Origin: Polytrichum commune
Lineage: Eukaryota; Streptophyta; Polytrichopsida; Polytrichales; Polytrichaceae
Length of the DNA: 64,000 nucleotides
Assembly: GCA_950295325.1 (NCBI GenBank)
Contig: OX485806.1
Coordinates: forward strand, 27,034,001-27,098,000
Reading direction: 5' to 3'
In this document: positions 44,291 to 56,069 of the stretch, piece by piece
How the letters are laid out: every line of letters begins with the position of its first letter
Position numbering within the stretch: the stretch's first letter is position 1
Translations under genes and position numbers: made by a program
The notes under the pieces: model-generated
Database searches by the model: none
What the model was told of the DNA's origin: nothing
Seen by the model: the letters and a program-made list of their open reading frames with translations, nothing else

Positions 44291-46199
44291 AGACCAATAG
44301 GTTATAAGTATTCGACGATTATTTTGGTTGGAAAACCATGTAATCATGGTTGGTTAGAATCTTCGTATCTAGACAAAACTTGCTCTAATATCAGTATGAT
44401 TTAGAATGGTATTGGCCCAAATAAAAACTCCAATATGCAAAGATTCTCTCACCTTGACATACTCACCAAATATCAATATCTGACTAGTATTACAATTCTG
44501 ATACCCATGGTAGATTCCTTAAATCCACTATTGATGTTGATTATAGAAACACCATGCATAGGGGCTAATATCTAGGCACTTGAAACTCAAAATGGGCGTC
44601 CAAGATCTTCCTAACATATTTCTAGTTGAGGGTTAGAGGATAAAGTTTTGACCGGGATTCCCACTATTCAACGGAACTCTAAATTCATGTGGTAAATATC
44701 ATTCAACTGTCATGAACATAATTGATAAGCATTGGAGGAACATTGTGTTTGCCAAATAATGTTACTTCACGTGGTTTCCCGTACAATAATTGTACCTTAA
44801 TTTAACTCTATTTAACACTATGTTCACACACATAGGATATGATGTATTTATGGTTGATGCTACAAGAGCTTAATCTACAAGCTAAGAATGTTGCAAGAGA
44901 CAAGTTTGTAATAGGTAACACATGAGGGGGGAAGTGCATTATGGGAAACAAGGACAACATGTGAGGCGGTAGCTAAGTATAGGTGTCCATATTACCCATA
45001 ATACACTCCCCCGTATGCATTATCAGATGTAAAAGCCCAAGGATGGATTTCGGCAGCTCTAATTGGTTGGAGAAATTTAATGCCTGTTGGAATCAACAGG
45101 AGATAAGATTGCACAAGCATAAACACCTGTACAAAGGCATGTGAACAATGCTTGGAGTGAGATGGTCTCATGCTCTCTTTGCTTTGCCTTTTGTTGTTTT
45201 TCTTCTCTTCATTGGTTCACACAAACAATATGGGATAATTTTATACCTCTTTGGACTAGCATGATAGCCCTTTTATAACCTTATTCTTTCTCATGCCTCT
45301 TCCTTTGTATTTCTATTGACTAGGAACAATCTAATGCTCTACCCTCTAAATGCTCTGCCCACAAATGTAATGCACTTCAAAATATGTGGGGTGCATTATG
45401 CCAAAGTAAGGGAACCTTCTATTATAAGGGACAATCGGCATGTGTTTTTATGAGAAACAAAATTGTGATTGACAACTAAGGATGCATGTATAAATCATGG
45501 GTGAGATTCCACATCAAATTAGAGTCTTGCATTGGCTCCTTCTCTGCAAAATGCATATCATGACAAGGACCATGTACATCCTAGTTTATGTTTTCGGCCT
45601 TCTCCTAATTCCATAAGACCTCCGCACCCTTTATAACCTTCAAACCAAATTCTTTATGTAGCTCATTGAGTTCACATATTAGAGTTATTCCCGAACTCTC
45701 TAAAAAACTCATGTTTTGGTAGGAAGTTTCGCCTCACTTTTGATATTTTATAATGTTTAAGAAATGTTTAAGTGGTGTGAAAACCTCTAGTCTTGGCAAA
45801 TTGGTGTTGGAACCCTTGTTTTAACGAAGCTTAATGGATAACTTCATTGTCGTGAAATGCAATCCCTTACCACTAGTTCTCTTCCACTAGATGGAATTCG
45901 AATCTATGAATATGGGTAGGAAATCTTCTATAATAATAGATCATCAAACCCTTCAATACAAGAGAACCAATGACAAAGAATTACGGTTCCCATAGTGAGA
46001 GGAGCTTGCATAACCTCGTCATGGGATGGAAAATCTTTACTTCCAAGATTCATATGTGAATCATATGATATCCAAACTACAGGATTTTGATTGCATAGAC
46101 TTCCTAATCAATAAGCTTTCTTTTTCTTTTTTTCTTTTTTTAATGTTTTCTTATCTTGAACAAGCATGTGGATTCTTTTAGGTACCACAATAACACTAA
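43401..46199. other. Intergenic DNA with a (GA)n microsatellite
   Basis: (GA)n at about 44258-44285. No supported coding frame in nearly 2.8 kb. A T/TTTC-rich tract lies at about 46120-46141. Confidence 0.4.
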
Positions 46200-47177
46200 G
46201 GGCTGCTTCACACACAAACTAAGAGATGTGACCATGAAAATCTAAGGGCTTTTGATAATCATCCAAAGACAATATTGTGAGAGGAAGAAGTCCAATTCTA
46301 TAATTGATGGGCCGTCAAGCAAGTTATTGTAAACTGAAAGTGGACCATGCTGAAGGACCACGACACATGCTTGGGTTTGGGTCTCCACCATGACGATATT
46401 ACATTCCTAGAAGTTATGACAATACAATTAAATGGCCATGGCCCCTTGCTTTGCATTAGACACACCATCTTTTGATGGGCCCTATGCAATATCCAAAAGG
46501 CTCTGAAACACCATTCACTTGATGCCATGTAGGACATCATGTAGGTGTTTTGTCCATTCAAATTTCTTTGGTCCCTCAAGCTCTCATGATCTAGTGTAAA
46601 AGTGAACTTGGACCATTTCTAACTCCCCAACCAATCACATGATTTGCATATCATGGGTCAAGGGGCCTCAAGCTCTAGTGTCACTTCACACACAAGACTG
46701 AGAGCTCGTGTCCATTACACTTCAAGCACTCTCATTGGTGAAAGAAGGCAGAGCCATTCCAAGTTCACTTCACACTACGCTTGAGGGACCAACGGAGAAA
46801 GTGGATGCAAAATGAATATAAAGTCTACATGGTTTCCTACCTGGCATCAAATGGATCATGTTCTATGGTCACTTGGATTATTTTCAAAAACCACCTCTTG
46901 GAGATAAGCCTAACACAAAACCAGAAGACCTCGGCACTCCGAACGCTCACAACCATTGCTTTATTCTATTTTATCATGTGTGAGGACCCGCATGAACAAA
47001 AATTCATTGGGAAAACATTTGGTTAAGAGCCCGGTCACATATGACTTCACACTACACTTGAGGGTCCATGACCACACTACGTGATTTTGAAAGTGTGTTG
47101 GGACGGCCTTAGGACACTTTCTTTTGGGCTCTCACAATCTCATGGTCACGGCTCTTGGCTCGTGTGTGAAGTGGCCC
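46200..47177. mobile_element. Composite of two Harbinger-like MITEs sharing one TAA target duplication
   Basis: Left outer end GGGCTGCTTCACACACAAAC at 46200; right outer end reversed GGGCCACTTCACACACGAGC at 47177. TAA is on both sides (46197-46199, 47178-47180). The right half (46678-47177, 500 bp) aligns along its length with the elements at 51294 and, reversed, 34068. The left half (46200-46677) is a much more diverged relative. The junction at 46678 keeps a degenerate cacttcacacac end. Confidence 0.72.
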
Positions 47178-47561
47178 TAAGTTAACACGCAGGCCCTTAA
47201 ATTTATAAAGTGGCCCCAATAGCTAGGTAGCAGTTCCAGGACTGACTAAATTAACCTCAAAAATCATTCAACTCCTCGGTTTTGTCGAAATTTATTAAGG
47301 TCCTAAAGGGCCTTCAGCCCTGACACTGTTTTCTCTCACATGCCAGTAGATCATGGAGCTGGATCAGTGGTTTTTTTATGTTCAATTTCCGGAGTGATTT
47401 TTTAACCCTTAACAGACCATGTGTGTGTTTACTGTGTGGGATATATATGGAACGATTTGTAGGACCAACAAGTATTGAAATGATATTTAAGTTAGTCACT
47501 GGGGTGAATCATGGCTTCACTTTTGTGTTGGTCTAATAATACCCCCTTCCCACTGACTTTA

Positions 47562-47757
47562 TTATTTTTATTATTTTTATTTTTGAGACAGAAGGCCGAC
47601 AGGCCAACGCCAAAGCACAGGAGGCGGTTGACCACCTGGCAAGTTTTCCGTCAAGTAGAGAGGAGATTTCACAGCCGGGATTCGAACCGCCAACCTCTTC
47701 CTTGAGATTTGAGTATCTCTCCACCATCATCTGGTAGTTTAAGGTCATCTCAGACCA
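47562..47757 (-). mobile_element. tRNA-derived SINE with 15-16 bp target duplication
   Basis: Reverse-oriented. The B box GGTTCGAATCC is perfect (complement at 47678-47688), and the head begins with the complement of ctggtagtttaaggtcatct. The 3' tail is an AATAAAA-type repeat (47562-47586 on the plus strand). TTCCCACTGACTTTA (47547-47561) and TTCCCACTTGACTTTA (47758-47773) flank it. It is 196 bp long. A decayed copy is at 32535-32686. It is unrelated in sequence to the SINE at 30447. Confidence 0.85.
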
Positions 47758-48294
47758 TTCCCACTTGACTTTAGGTAAGACGAAAAGTTGGTTTTCACAA
47801 CCCGGTCTTCACACCATCGGCATTATCTAGTGCCGAGCCTAGTTGGCAAATGATGTGGCATGGCTTAAGAGTGGAGGTTTTAAGCCTCCAGCACCGACTC
47901 TCCCACCAATACCTAGACACGAGGCAAGAATGTAGGACCTTTAAAAGCGTTGCCTCCTGCCCTTGTGATTGGTTGCTTTCTAGTCTTAGCTATGAGGGCA
48001 CGAGGAGCTTCATTAACAAAAGCCGATGGTAAGATAGGTGAGTAGAAAGGCATTTGGGGATGGGACAAAAACTACCCAACGCTCATTGCTTGGTAGATAA
48101 AACAATGAACATGTGTGAAAGCTACTTAACCTACTTGAAAATCTCCGGAGCAAGTTCTTGTAGGTGCATTGGGATATCCGGATGCCTCCTCAATAACCGA
48201 GGGAGCTTTACCCGGTGTTTAGGAAATACTTTGCTTATTTGGTAAAGTCAAGTAAGAAGGGGCGCATAAGTGTCTATGTAATACCGGAACATGA

Positions 48295-48440
48295 TATTAT
48301 GAGATTAAAGAGCCCCCGAAGATCACTACAGTAATGCCTTTTGAAGGTGAACACCTTGAACAACGCAAACAAGCTTCTAGGTTCCCACATTGTTGGCTGA
48401 GAATTGTCCAATTCACCCGGATGCACCCACACTTTTGGTG
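48295..48440 (+). repeat. Dispersed repeat, partner of a segment in RPB9 intron 2
   Basis: Shares ttgaaggtgaacacc, taggttcccac, gttggctgag and cacccggatgcacccac with 59920-60080. No termini are visible. Confidence 0.55.
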
Positions 48441-48839
48441 TTTCAATGGATGGGGCTTTGAAGTTAAGTCCAAGTCATTTCATGAAAATTGACGCATAGG
48501 AGGTGGTTCCAAAATGTTGAAACACAAGACATGGTTTTGTTTAGTCTTTCAAGGGTTACTCCCCTTGGACAAGTAAGGTTATAGGTATACATGCCTTATG
48601 TGGCCACTTTTTGTAATTGAACACTTGCATGTGATTGGTATATGGGAAAGTTTGTTGTTAAGAATGAACACCAAAAAGACATGTGTTACAATGTGATTGG
48701 ACTAAGTGATGGTTTGATCCAAGGCCTTAAAGCGGATCCCACATGAATTCCAAAGTCAAGCTGCCTATGGCCATAATGTATGTGGTATGTATTCAATCTT
48801 TTTTAATATTCTCCAACTTCACCGATTAGATTTATACTA

Positions 48840-49115
48840 CATAACTTGTGTTGCATCAACGAATCTATGATGAAATATCAACAAAAGTCAAACCTCCCAT
48901 GATTTAGTTATAGTTATCGAAAATGCATGCTTGTGGATTTCTTCACTAAATACATAGGTCCTCCCAATTGTACTCACTATTGAGTAAGGAGGAGTTTATA
49001 AAACTTGAAGATGTAGTGCAATCTCTTTTATACATGTGTTTTTTTGGTATTATGTTGAATGATCCTCACCCAAACACACACCAATCAAACATAGGGCTCT
49101 GATTAAGAAAATACA
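48840..49115 (+). repeat. Dispersed repeat family V, second copy
   Basis: Contains tgcatcaacgaatctatg, atgcatgcttgtggattt, ataggtcctcccaattgtac and aacacacaccaatcaaac, in the same order as 31470-31790. Confidence 0.5.
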
Positions 49116-49559
49116 TGCATAGCAAAATAATGCTTTGGATGAGTGATCATCATAGCACTTGAAATATGGTGCATCCTACCACCTACAACCAACCCAATCA
49201 TAGTGGGGGAAACTAGTTGAACCGAATACTTTCAACCAACCATGATAAATCCAAGGGCTTGCCCTTTGAAAAGATAGGTGCATGCAGACTTGTCCACACT
49301 CATTTAAGGTGTTCACTTTTAAAAGGAGGTGGTAGTTGTCATATGCCATCTAATGCTCTCCCAAATTTCTCGATGCATGTTTTTATTATTATGTTTAGAC
49401 CTTGATAAACTAAAAGATGACACAACACTAAAATTCACGTAAGTGGCAAGGCCGGAAATTGTCTTTCTTTTCTTTCTTGATTGGACTATGAGCTCAAAAT
49501 AAAGACGCCATTCCATGCTCATCTCTCAACACGGTTGGGAGGACTTGTGTGATCAATCA

Positions 49560-50200
49560 ATAGAAAGGAAAAAAGAAAATATTTATTTTGACCTCCTATA
49601 ACTTTCACATGTCAACTTTAAATTCAAATATGAAATGATGATATGTGGGATTTGTATTTAATAATCAAACCGGACAATCTCTCATATGACCAAATGGTCA
49701 AAATTGTATGTGGAGTTGGAAGTGCCCACAATAGTAGGGCAAAAACCTTAATGTACATTACTCTTAACTACAATTTTGCCATAAACCATTCAAATGTAGG
49801 TGTTCAACTAAGAAGAGTGACCACATAAGACATGTATAGGCCTTAGAGGTAAAGGTAGACATGACTAACCCCTAAATCATGCACCTATATTTGAGTGGTA
49901 TATGGCTTGCTTGTAGTTATGAACATGTACCCAAATGACACGTGTTCCGATAGGATTCAACAAAGTGCTCAAAATATAGACACTATATCAAGTGGGGGGG
50001 AGACCTATATTGTGAGAGATTAAGGAAATAGAACCTTCACTTTGACCTCTTATAACTTTTGCATCTCAACACCAATTATGAGACCTAGAATGACAAACTT
50101 TGCGATTCACAATTGCTACCTAGTTGAGACAATTTCCGATCAAGTCAAATGGCCATAAATACTTGAGGAGTTGGCCATGTCTACCTTGGAGCTAATAACC
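49560..50200 (+). repeat. Decayed relatives of the 50.35-51.17 kb inverted repeat
   Basis: Two segments (about 49590-49760 and 49990-50190) share gacctcttataactttt, catctcaac, ggagttggaagtgcccaca and ggccatgtctaccttgga with the arms of the inverted repeat, at lower identity. Confidence 0.5.
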
Positions 50201-50350
50201 AAGAACCAAGAACCAAGATGTCAACTGAAGTGCAGTGTAGTGTGCACAATCTTCCTCTTGCAAAATTTCAATGAATCTTAATCAATGAGCGGATTCCCCA
50301 AACAAAGTGTTGCTCAATAGTGAACATATGTGGGATGATTTGGAGTACCA

Positions 50351-51168
50351 CATGTGTTGGGACTCCGTGCATTCATTGAAATTCATTGTTACTTTCGATC
50401 ACTTCAAAGTAATTAGAGGAAGAATGTGTACATTGTAACAACTGCACTCCTCTTGACATGATCTCATTTCATAAATACCGTCTCTAAGGTAGACATGGCT
50501 AATGTGGGCACTTCCAACTCCACAAGCATTTATGGCCATCGGGTGTGACTAGGAATGGTCTCAATGCAACCTCGTAGCAATTGAGAACCACAACGACTCT
50601 CATTGCAGGTTTTAGAATCAAAGTTGAGATGTAAAAGCTATAAGAGATCAAACCGAAGATTCTCTTTCCTTTCGATCTCTCACAATATAAGGTAGGTATA
50701 CTCAAAACCATCGCCGAACCTAAACCCACCACTATGTACCACATGCATACATTTGTTGCTTTCCACATTTACACATGGGGTACATAGTGGTGGGTTTAGG
50801 TTCGGTGATGGTTTTGAGTACACCTACTTTATATTGTGAGAGATTAAAACGAAAGAGAATCTTCAGTTGGCCTCTTACAACTTTTACATCTCAACTTTGA
50901 TTCTAAAACTTGGAATGACAGTCGTTGTGGTTCTCAATTGCTATGAGGTTGCATTAATTGAGACCATTCCTAGTCACACCCGATGGCCATAAATGCTCAT
51001 GGAGTTGGAAGTGCCCACATTAGCCATGTCTACCTTAGAGACGGTATTTATGAAATGAGATCATGTCAAGAGGAGTGCAGTTGTTACAATGTACACATTC
51101 TTCCTCTAATTACTTTGAAGTGATCGAAAGTAACAATGAATTTCAATGAATGCACGGAGTCCCACATG
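50351..51168. repeat. Long inverted repeat, two arms of about 395 bp with a 28-bp spacer
   Basis: Left arm 50351-50745, right arm 50774-51168. Outer ends: gggactccgtgcattcattg versus its complement at 51142-51163. Inner ends: ccactatgtacc versus ggtacatagtgg. By eye the arms are about 90% or more identical, with short indels. Outer ends show no standard TIR motif or target duplication. The ORF at 50499-50768 is part of the left arm and not considered a gene. Confidence 0.85.
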
Positions 51169-51293
51169 AAATGCCGTTTTGCGTCATTCATGTGTATCAT
51201 CAACCCCATAATTGTGGTGGAGATGATTATAAGATGCATCAATAAATCGTGATATTAAGTTGATGCAGAGTGGGTTATATTACCGGACCTTCA

Positions 51294-51795
51294 GGGCCAC
51301 TTCACACACGAGACTGAGAGCCCGTGACCATTACACGTCAAGCACTCTCATTGGTGGAAAAGGCGGGGCCGGTCCAAGTTCGCTTCACACCACTCTTGAG
51401 GGACCAATGGAGTATGTGAATACAAGATGGATGTAAAGTCTGCGTGGATTCGTACATGGCATCGAATGGATCATGTTTCATGGTCACTTGGATTATTTTC
51501 AAAAACCACCTATTGGAGGTAGGCCAAACACAAAACCGTTGGGAGACCGTGACACTCACAACGCTCACAACCGTGGGTTTATTTTATTTTATTATGTGTG
51601 AGGACCCGCATGAATAGAAACTCATTGAAATAGCATTTGGTTGAGGGCCCGGTCACATATGACTTCACACTACACTTGAGGGCCCGTGACCACACTAAAT
51701 GATTTTGGAGGTGCCTTGGGACAACCTTTGGACACTTTCTTTTGGGATCTCACAATCTCATGGTCACGGCCCTTGGCTCGTGTGTGAAGTGACCC
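51294..51795. mobile_element. Harbinger/PIF-type MITE, 502 bp
   Basis: Left end GGGCCACTTCACACACGAGA, right end reversed GGGTCACTTCACACACGAGC. Flanks TCA (51291-51293) and TCG (51796-51798) could be a mutated duplication. The interior matches 46678-47177 throughout, and 34068-34569 in reverse. The same length as the 34-kb copy supports one young family. Confidence 0.8.
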
Positions 51796-51804
51796 TCGGT
51801 CCGT

Positions 51805-52060
51805 GCCCGGGTAGTTTTTGGGGCATAATCGGTCAAGATCTTAGTGTTCCCAAGTCCAACCGGTTACGTGTTTTCATCTTTAGAGTTTCCTTTATTAATT
51901 CGAGGTATAGCGTCTCTAGAATCCTCTCGAATGATGGGCTAATTTTCCACCACTAGTCTTCAACTTCAACTTCAACCTCAACCGGTTATTTTTCCAAACT
52001 CGAACTAGTTCATCCATAACTTAGTGGTCGGTTCTTCTCCATTCAATGCCGAGCTTCTGA
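51805..52060 (-). repeat. Dispersed repeat family U, reversed copy
   Basis: Contains ggcataatcggtcaagatct, tcccaagtccaaccggttac, tttcctttattaattcgagg and ccaaactcgaactagttcat, the reverse complement order of the plus-strand copies. Confidence 0.5.
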
Positions 52061-53655
52061 TTTGTAATTAAGGACAACAAATTTATTTCATTGCCAACAG
52101 AGTGGACTCTCAAAGCCACTGCCAAGGACAGTCTAATGTTGGTCATATATATATATATAGGTGAATTGCATGGTATCAATAATCAACATCAATAATGGTG
52201 TAAGACATGTGGCTGGTTTTGATGGTTTCATTGTTCAAGTTTTTCAACTTCTAGCAATGCGACTAACAACACAGTGTTTGTGTTTGCATTAATTAGCAAG
52301 TCTACGTTGGTGCATCAACAAAAACCAGATTGGAAATAGGATTTCTCGTGGTGTAGTTATGGTTATATGAAGTGCATGTTTGTTGATTCCTTAGCTGAAG
52401 ACGTTAAGTCCTCCCGATTGTGTTTAATGTTGAGTGTGGAGTAGTTAACCCCTAACTCTCCAAGCAACCCAGTTTTGGTCGATGGATGCTTTCTTCCCAC
52501 CACACTCATTCATTCACAATCAAAGTAACTCTAAACATGAAGCCAACATGGATATATATATGCATAGACACACGAGCCATGAAATTTGTAGATGATTAGA
52601 AACGGGTACAAATATGTTAAAGTGGGAAGTGGCCATGTTTTTGTTGTGTTAGGAGCTCATGTGAGGGTGTTGACTCCAATCAATAGTTGTCACTTTAATG
52701 CAAAAAATGTTTTTGTGCATGAACATCAAAGACGTTTTTTTTTTGGGTAAAAGTGAAATGTTTTTTTGATGTTCGTGTAAGAAAGTACTTTGTGCTCACA
52801 TCAACCATTCAATTTAACATTTAGACACTTTGAAAATTTAAGGAAATTCTTGACATATGTGTGGTTAGAGATCTTGGACAATTTACAAGCTCCAAATGCA
52901 AGGTGGCTAGACTATTGTGGTCTGCACATCTTTGCATGAGACTTTGTGGACATGCTCAAAATTTGAGTTGTTCCCCTCCAGTGGATCACACAAGTATTCC
53001 TCTCATTCTCCAAATGAATTTGATTGGTCAAAGGTTTTTCTTCAGGAATAAAATACATGAGTTTCTTGTGCATCACTTCCTTCAATTGTTATAGTCTAAA
53101 ATCCAAACGGTTATTCGTGCCCATTTTTTCCCTCGTTATAGTCCATCTCCCATGTTTCAAGGTAGCATATGAAAATCCCGTTTTAACCTCAAAACTTGTT
53201 CTTGAAAATTCCATAATCAACATTGAGTGAAAGGCACTCACAAAAAATCCTATCATAAGCTTGGGAGGTTAAGGGTTTATAGAATCTAGAAGACATAGTC
53301 CAATCGCTCTCAAAAAATGTGTCATTGTGTCGTGTGTTCTTTGATGGCTTTAATCCTCACCTAACCACATACCAATCAAATATACATATTCATTTAAGAA
53401 AGCTAACCAAATAACAACCACATACCTTAAATAACCTACATGTGGGTATCAAAATCGCCATACTAGTCAACTCTTGATAGATGCAGAGTGTTGTGTGGTC
53501 CAACACTTTATGTGCCAAAAAGCTGATTTTTGCACTAGATTGAACATGGTCTTGGCCAATGTGCATACAACGCATGGTTTTTATTGTTTTTGATTGTTTT
53601 GTTGGTTTTGGTGTGTGTTGAATCAAACAACACCCTACGGAATTTTGTGGGTGTC

Positions 53656-54488
53656 TTAACCCCTAAGTGCCCAAGCCTTTCGGAATGCACTTTTCCTAAG
53701 AAATATGTGCATGACTTTAATACAATCCCCAATGGAGGAATTTGTCTTTTATCCAAAATCTAACCGTATAGATGTTTAAAGAACTTGTTTATTAGTATGC
53801 ATACCAATTTTGAGACCGAGATTGCATAAGAGTTGTGAGATTCAAACAAGAGAAGTGTATATATTCTTTTTTTTGTATGCCGCCCCTCCCCACAATGTTG
53901 GTATGATTTGCTCATAAGTGTTTTTAGGAATTTGAGGTGACACGAACAACTCCAACATGTGAAAGAATACGAAAATGTGATTCCAAAGACCCTATGTATG
54001 CATATAGAGCTATCCCAATCATTTCGCAATCCTCCTTGCAATTCTTGAAATGCATTTTCTTTATTTTAACACTTGACGATTTGATATTGCAAATTACTTC
54101 ACATTAGTAATTGTGAATACTAATATTCGACGGTCAAAAACACGGAATTTTTTGACTCTTTCCACTACGACACTTTTCTCTTGAAATGAATAATGAGAAC
54201 TCTTTGGATGTCAGAAACAAGTACAATAGTCCAATTAGCTGAAACATTGAGGAAATAGTAAAGCACTTTCTCCACCCATTCCCTACATCACGGACATATA
54301 TGCCTTTGCGACCCTCTCTAAAACCGAATATTTACTCTTTTTGGTAAAAAATGCCTCAATCCAAAAGTTGCCCTTCCATACTGCCCGCCAAAAAAATTTA
54401 CGCGGTCAAAGGAATTTACATGCCCACACACAAACGAGCCGAAATTTTTGGTCAACCATATATGGTTGCTCGGGCACTTAGGGGTTAA
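53656..54488. mobile_element. Candidate TIR element with TTAACCCCTAAGTGCCC ends
   Basis: Left TTAACCCCTAAGTGCCCAAG and right (reversed) TTAACCCCTAAGTGCCCGAG bound 833 bp. Similar single termini are seen at 52445 (TTAACCCCTAACTCTCCAAG) and at 63940 near the window end (TTAACCCCTTAATGCCCGAG). No target duplication or transposase is clear. A larger element starting at 52445 is an alternative. Confidence 0.45.
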
Positions 54489-54557
54489 AGTGACCACTAA
54501 ACGAGTGTGAGAACTCGGGGGGGGGGGGGCAGTGTGTTAAAAAGTTAAGGATATAAG

Positions 54558-54850
54558 TGCGAACAACCACTATTTTATAGGGGGGTATTACTTTCAATTC
54601 TCTTCTTTTTTCACATGCTATCATTATAAAATTTTCTACTTTGGGTTAATAGAAAAATGGCTTGCATTACTTATAATTCCAAATTACTTATTATTCCATA
54701 CCCTATAGTACTTTTAAGATGTCCAATGCCATTTTTGATACCCTATATTACTCTTAAGTCCATTTATAATTTTTTTGTCCCCATGTTTTAAAAATACCCT
54801 ATCATTTGTTCGCACATATATTGCTACTCCAACCAATGACTACCCCCCCC
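54558..54850 (+). repeat. Dispersed repeat copy B (partner of 1-296)
   Basis: Starts TGCGAACAACCACTATTTTA and has the inverted end TTGTTCGCA at 54806-54814. Small indels in A and T runs separate it from copy A. It sits about 70 bp after the end of a separate TIR-bounded candidate. Confidence 0.7.
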
Positions 54851-55175
54851 CTGAGTGTGAGAATCTTCATTTCAATAATGGATAGGACATTAACACGAGC
54901 TCTAAAACCTTATGAGGTAAATAGCTAGGGCCTTGAATTGGATTTGCTAAGCATCTTGTACTAATCGCATGTTTCATATACTAGAAGAAAGTGGGTTGGT
55001 TGGAAAAAGTAACCATTTAAGACCCATCTACCTGATAGCTAGGTTATGTAATCATGCACCATGGTCGAGCCACTCAATGCAGCCTCAAAACTACATGCAC
55101 CAAGAGTGTACAAGCCACAAGGTAGAGAAGATCAGGCCAAGTTTATGGAGTGGTGGAACATTGTAGACCAATCTT

Positions 55176-55348
55176 AACATTATTAAGCAATGTGCGTTTG
55201 TTCATGTGGGCCCTAAGACTATAACCATGGGATGCCCTGACCTAGTGCAAGGAGACTCAAATAAGGTCTAAATTTGTACTAGGTTGGGGCATCCCATGTT
55301 TATATTCTCAGGGCCCACATGAGCAAACGCACACTACTTAATAATGTT
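55176..55348. mobile_element. Foldback MITE (family AACATTATT), copy 2
   Basis: Arms: aacattattaagcaatgtgc gtttgttcatgtgggccc and the reversed right arm aacattattaagtagtgtgc gtttgctcatgtgggccc. CTT lies on both sides and may be a 3-bp target duplication. Matches 35708-35886. Confidence 0.72.
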
Positions 55349-55620
55349 CTTGAGAAGCCACCACCACCCCAATATGATAAAATAATTGATGTCAATCATG
55401 TGAATGTTCTTCCATGCATTGGTTGGTAGGTTAAGTAGCGGTTATGTTGGAGGATTTGAAACGCTTTAGCAAGAATATTCTATTGTGAGGCTACGTATGC
55501 TTTGATTCACAGTCTCAATTATTATACTTGCCACTATTTAGAAGAATCTGAATTCATTCCTCAAATTTTGCCACATGTCACTCCTACATTGATTGAGACC
55601 CCAATATGTGGAAACTACAC

Positions 55621-55835
55621 TGATTATTCCAATTAGTGCGTGTTACTATTTGGAGTTACCCGATGCTATAATTGTTTAATGAGAATGTAACATCTTGCCA
55701 CCAAATTCACTTATGTTCTATAATGTTCGAACAACCTATTCATCTTCTTTTTTAAAAGTAATAATTGAACTCATGAGTAAGATGGTATTGCATTCCGTAA
55801 CTTTGAATAGTAACACACACTGATTGGGATAATCA
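55621..55835. mobile_element. Foldback MITE (family TACTATTTGGAG), copy 3
   Basis: Left arm attccaattagtgcgtgtta ctatttggagttac; reversed right arm atcccaatcagtgtgtgtta ctattcaaagttac. Related to the copies at 29852 and 32773. Confidence 0.6.
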
Positions 55836-56069
55836 ATGTACATTCCAGCTCAAGTAAGAGGAAGTAGAGTAGAATGAGGTGGTGTCGTCATTGCACTTCA
55901 CCTTGAATTCAAAGTGCATGAAAGAACGGCAGTAAGGTAGATGTGCCAAATTCCAACACAATAATAAAAATAATATAGATACCTATGTTTGAGTGGTAAT
56001 GTGGTTGGGTGTGGATCCAAAAATTAGTACCAAAAAGACACGTGCTCAATAGAGTAAAGGTGTCCATAA

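Noticed and set aside
47678-47688. A tRNA gene suggested by a perfect B box
   Set aside because: There is no cloverleaf or acceptor stem; tail and target duplications show a SINE.
50499-50768. 89-codon minus ORF
   Set aside because: It is part of an inverted-repeat arm, and its frame is not kept in the other arm or in the decayed copies.
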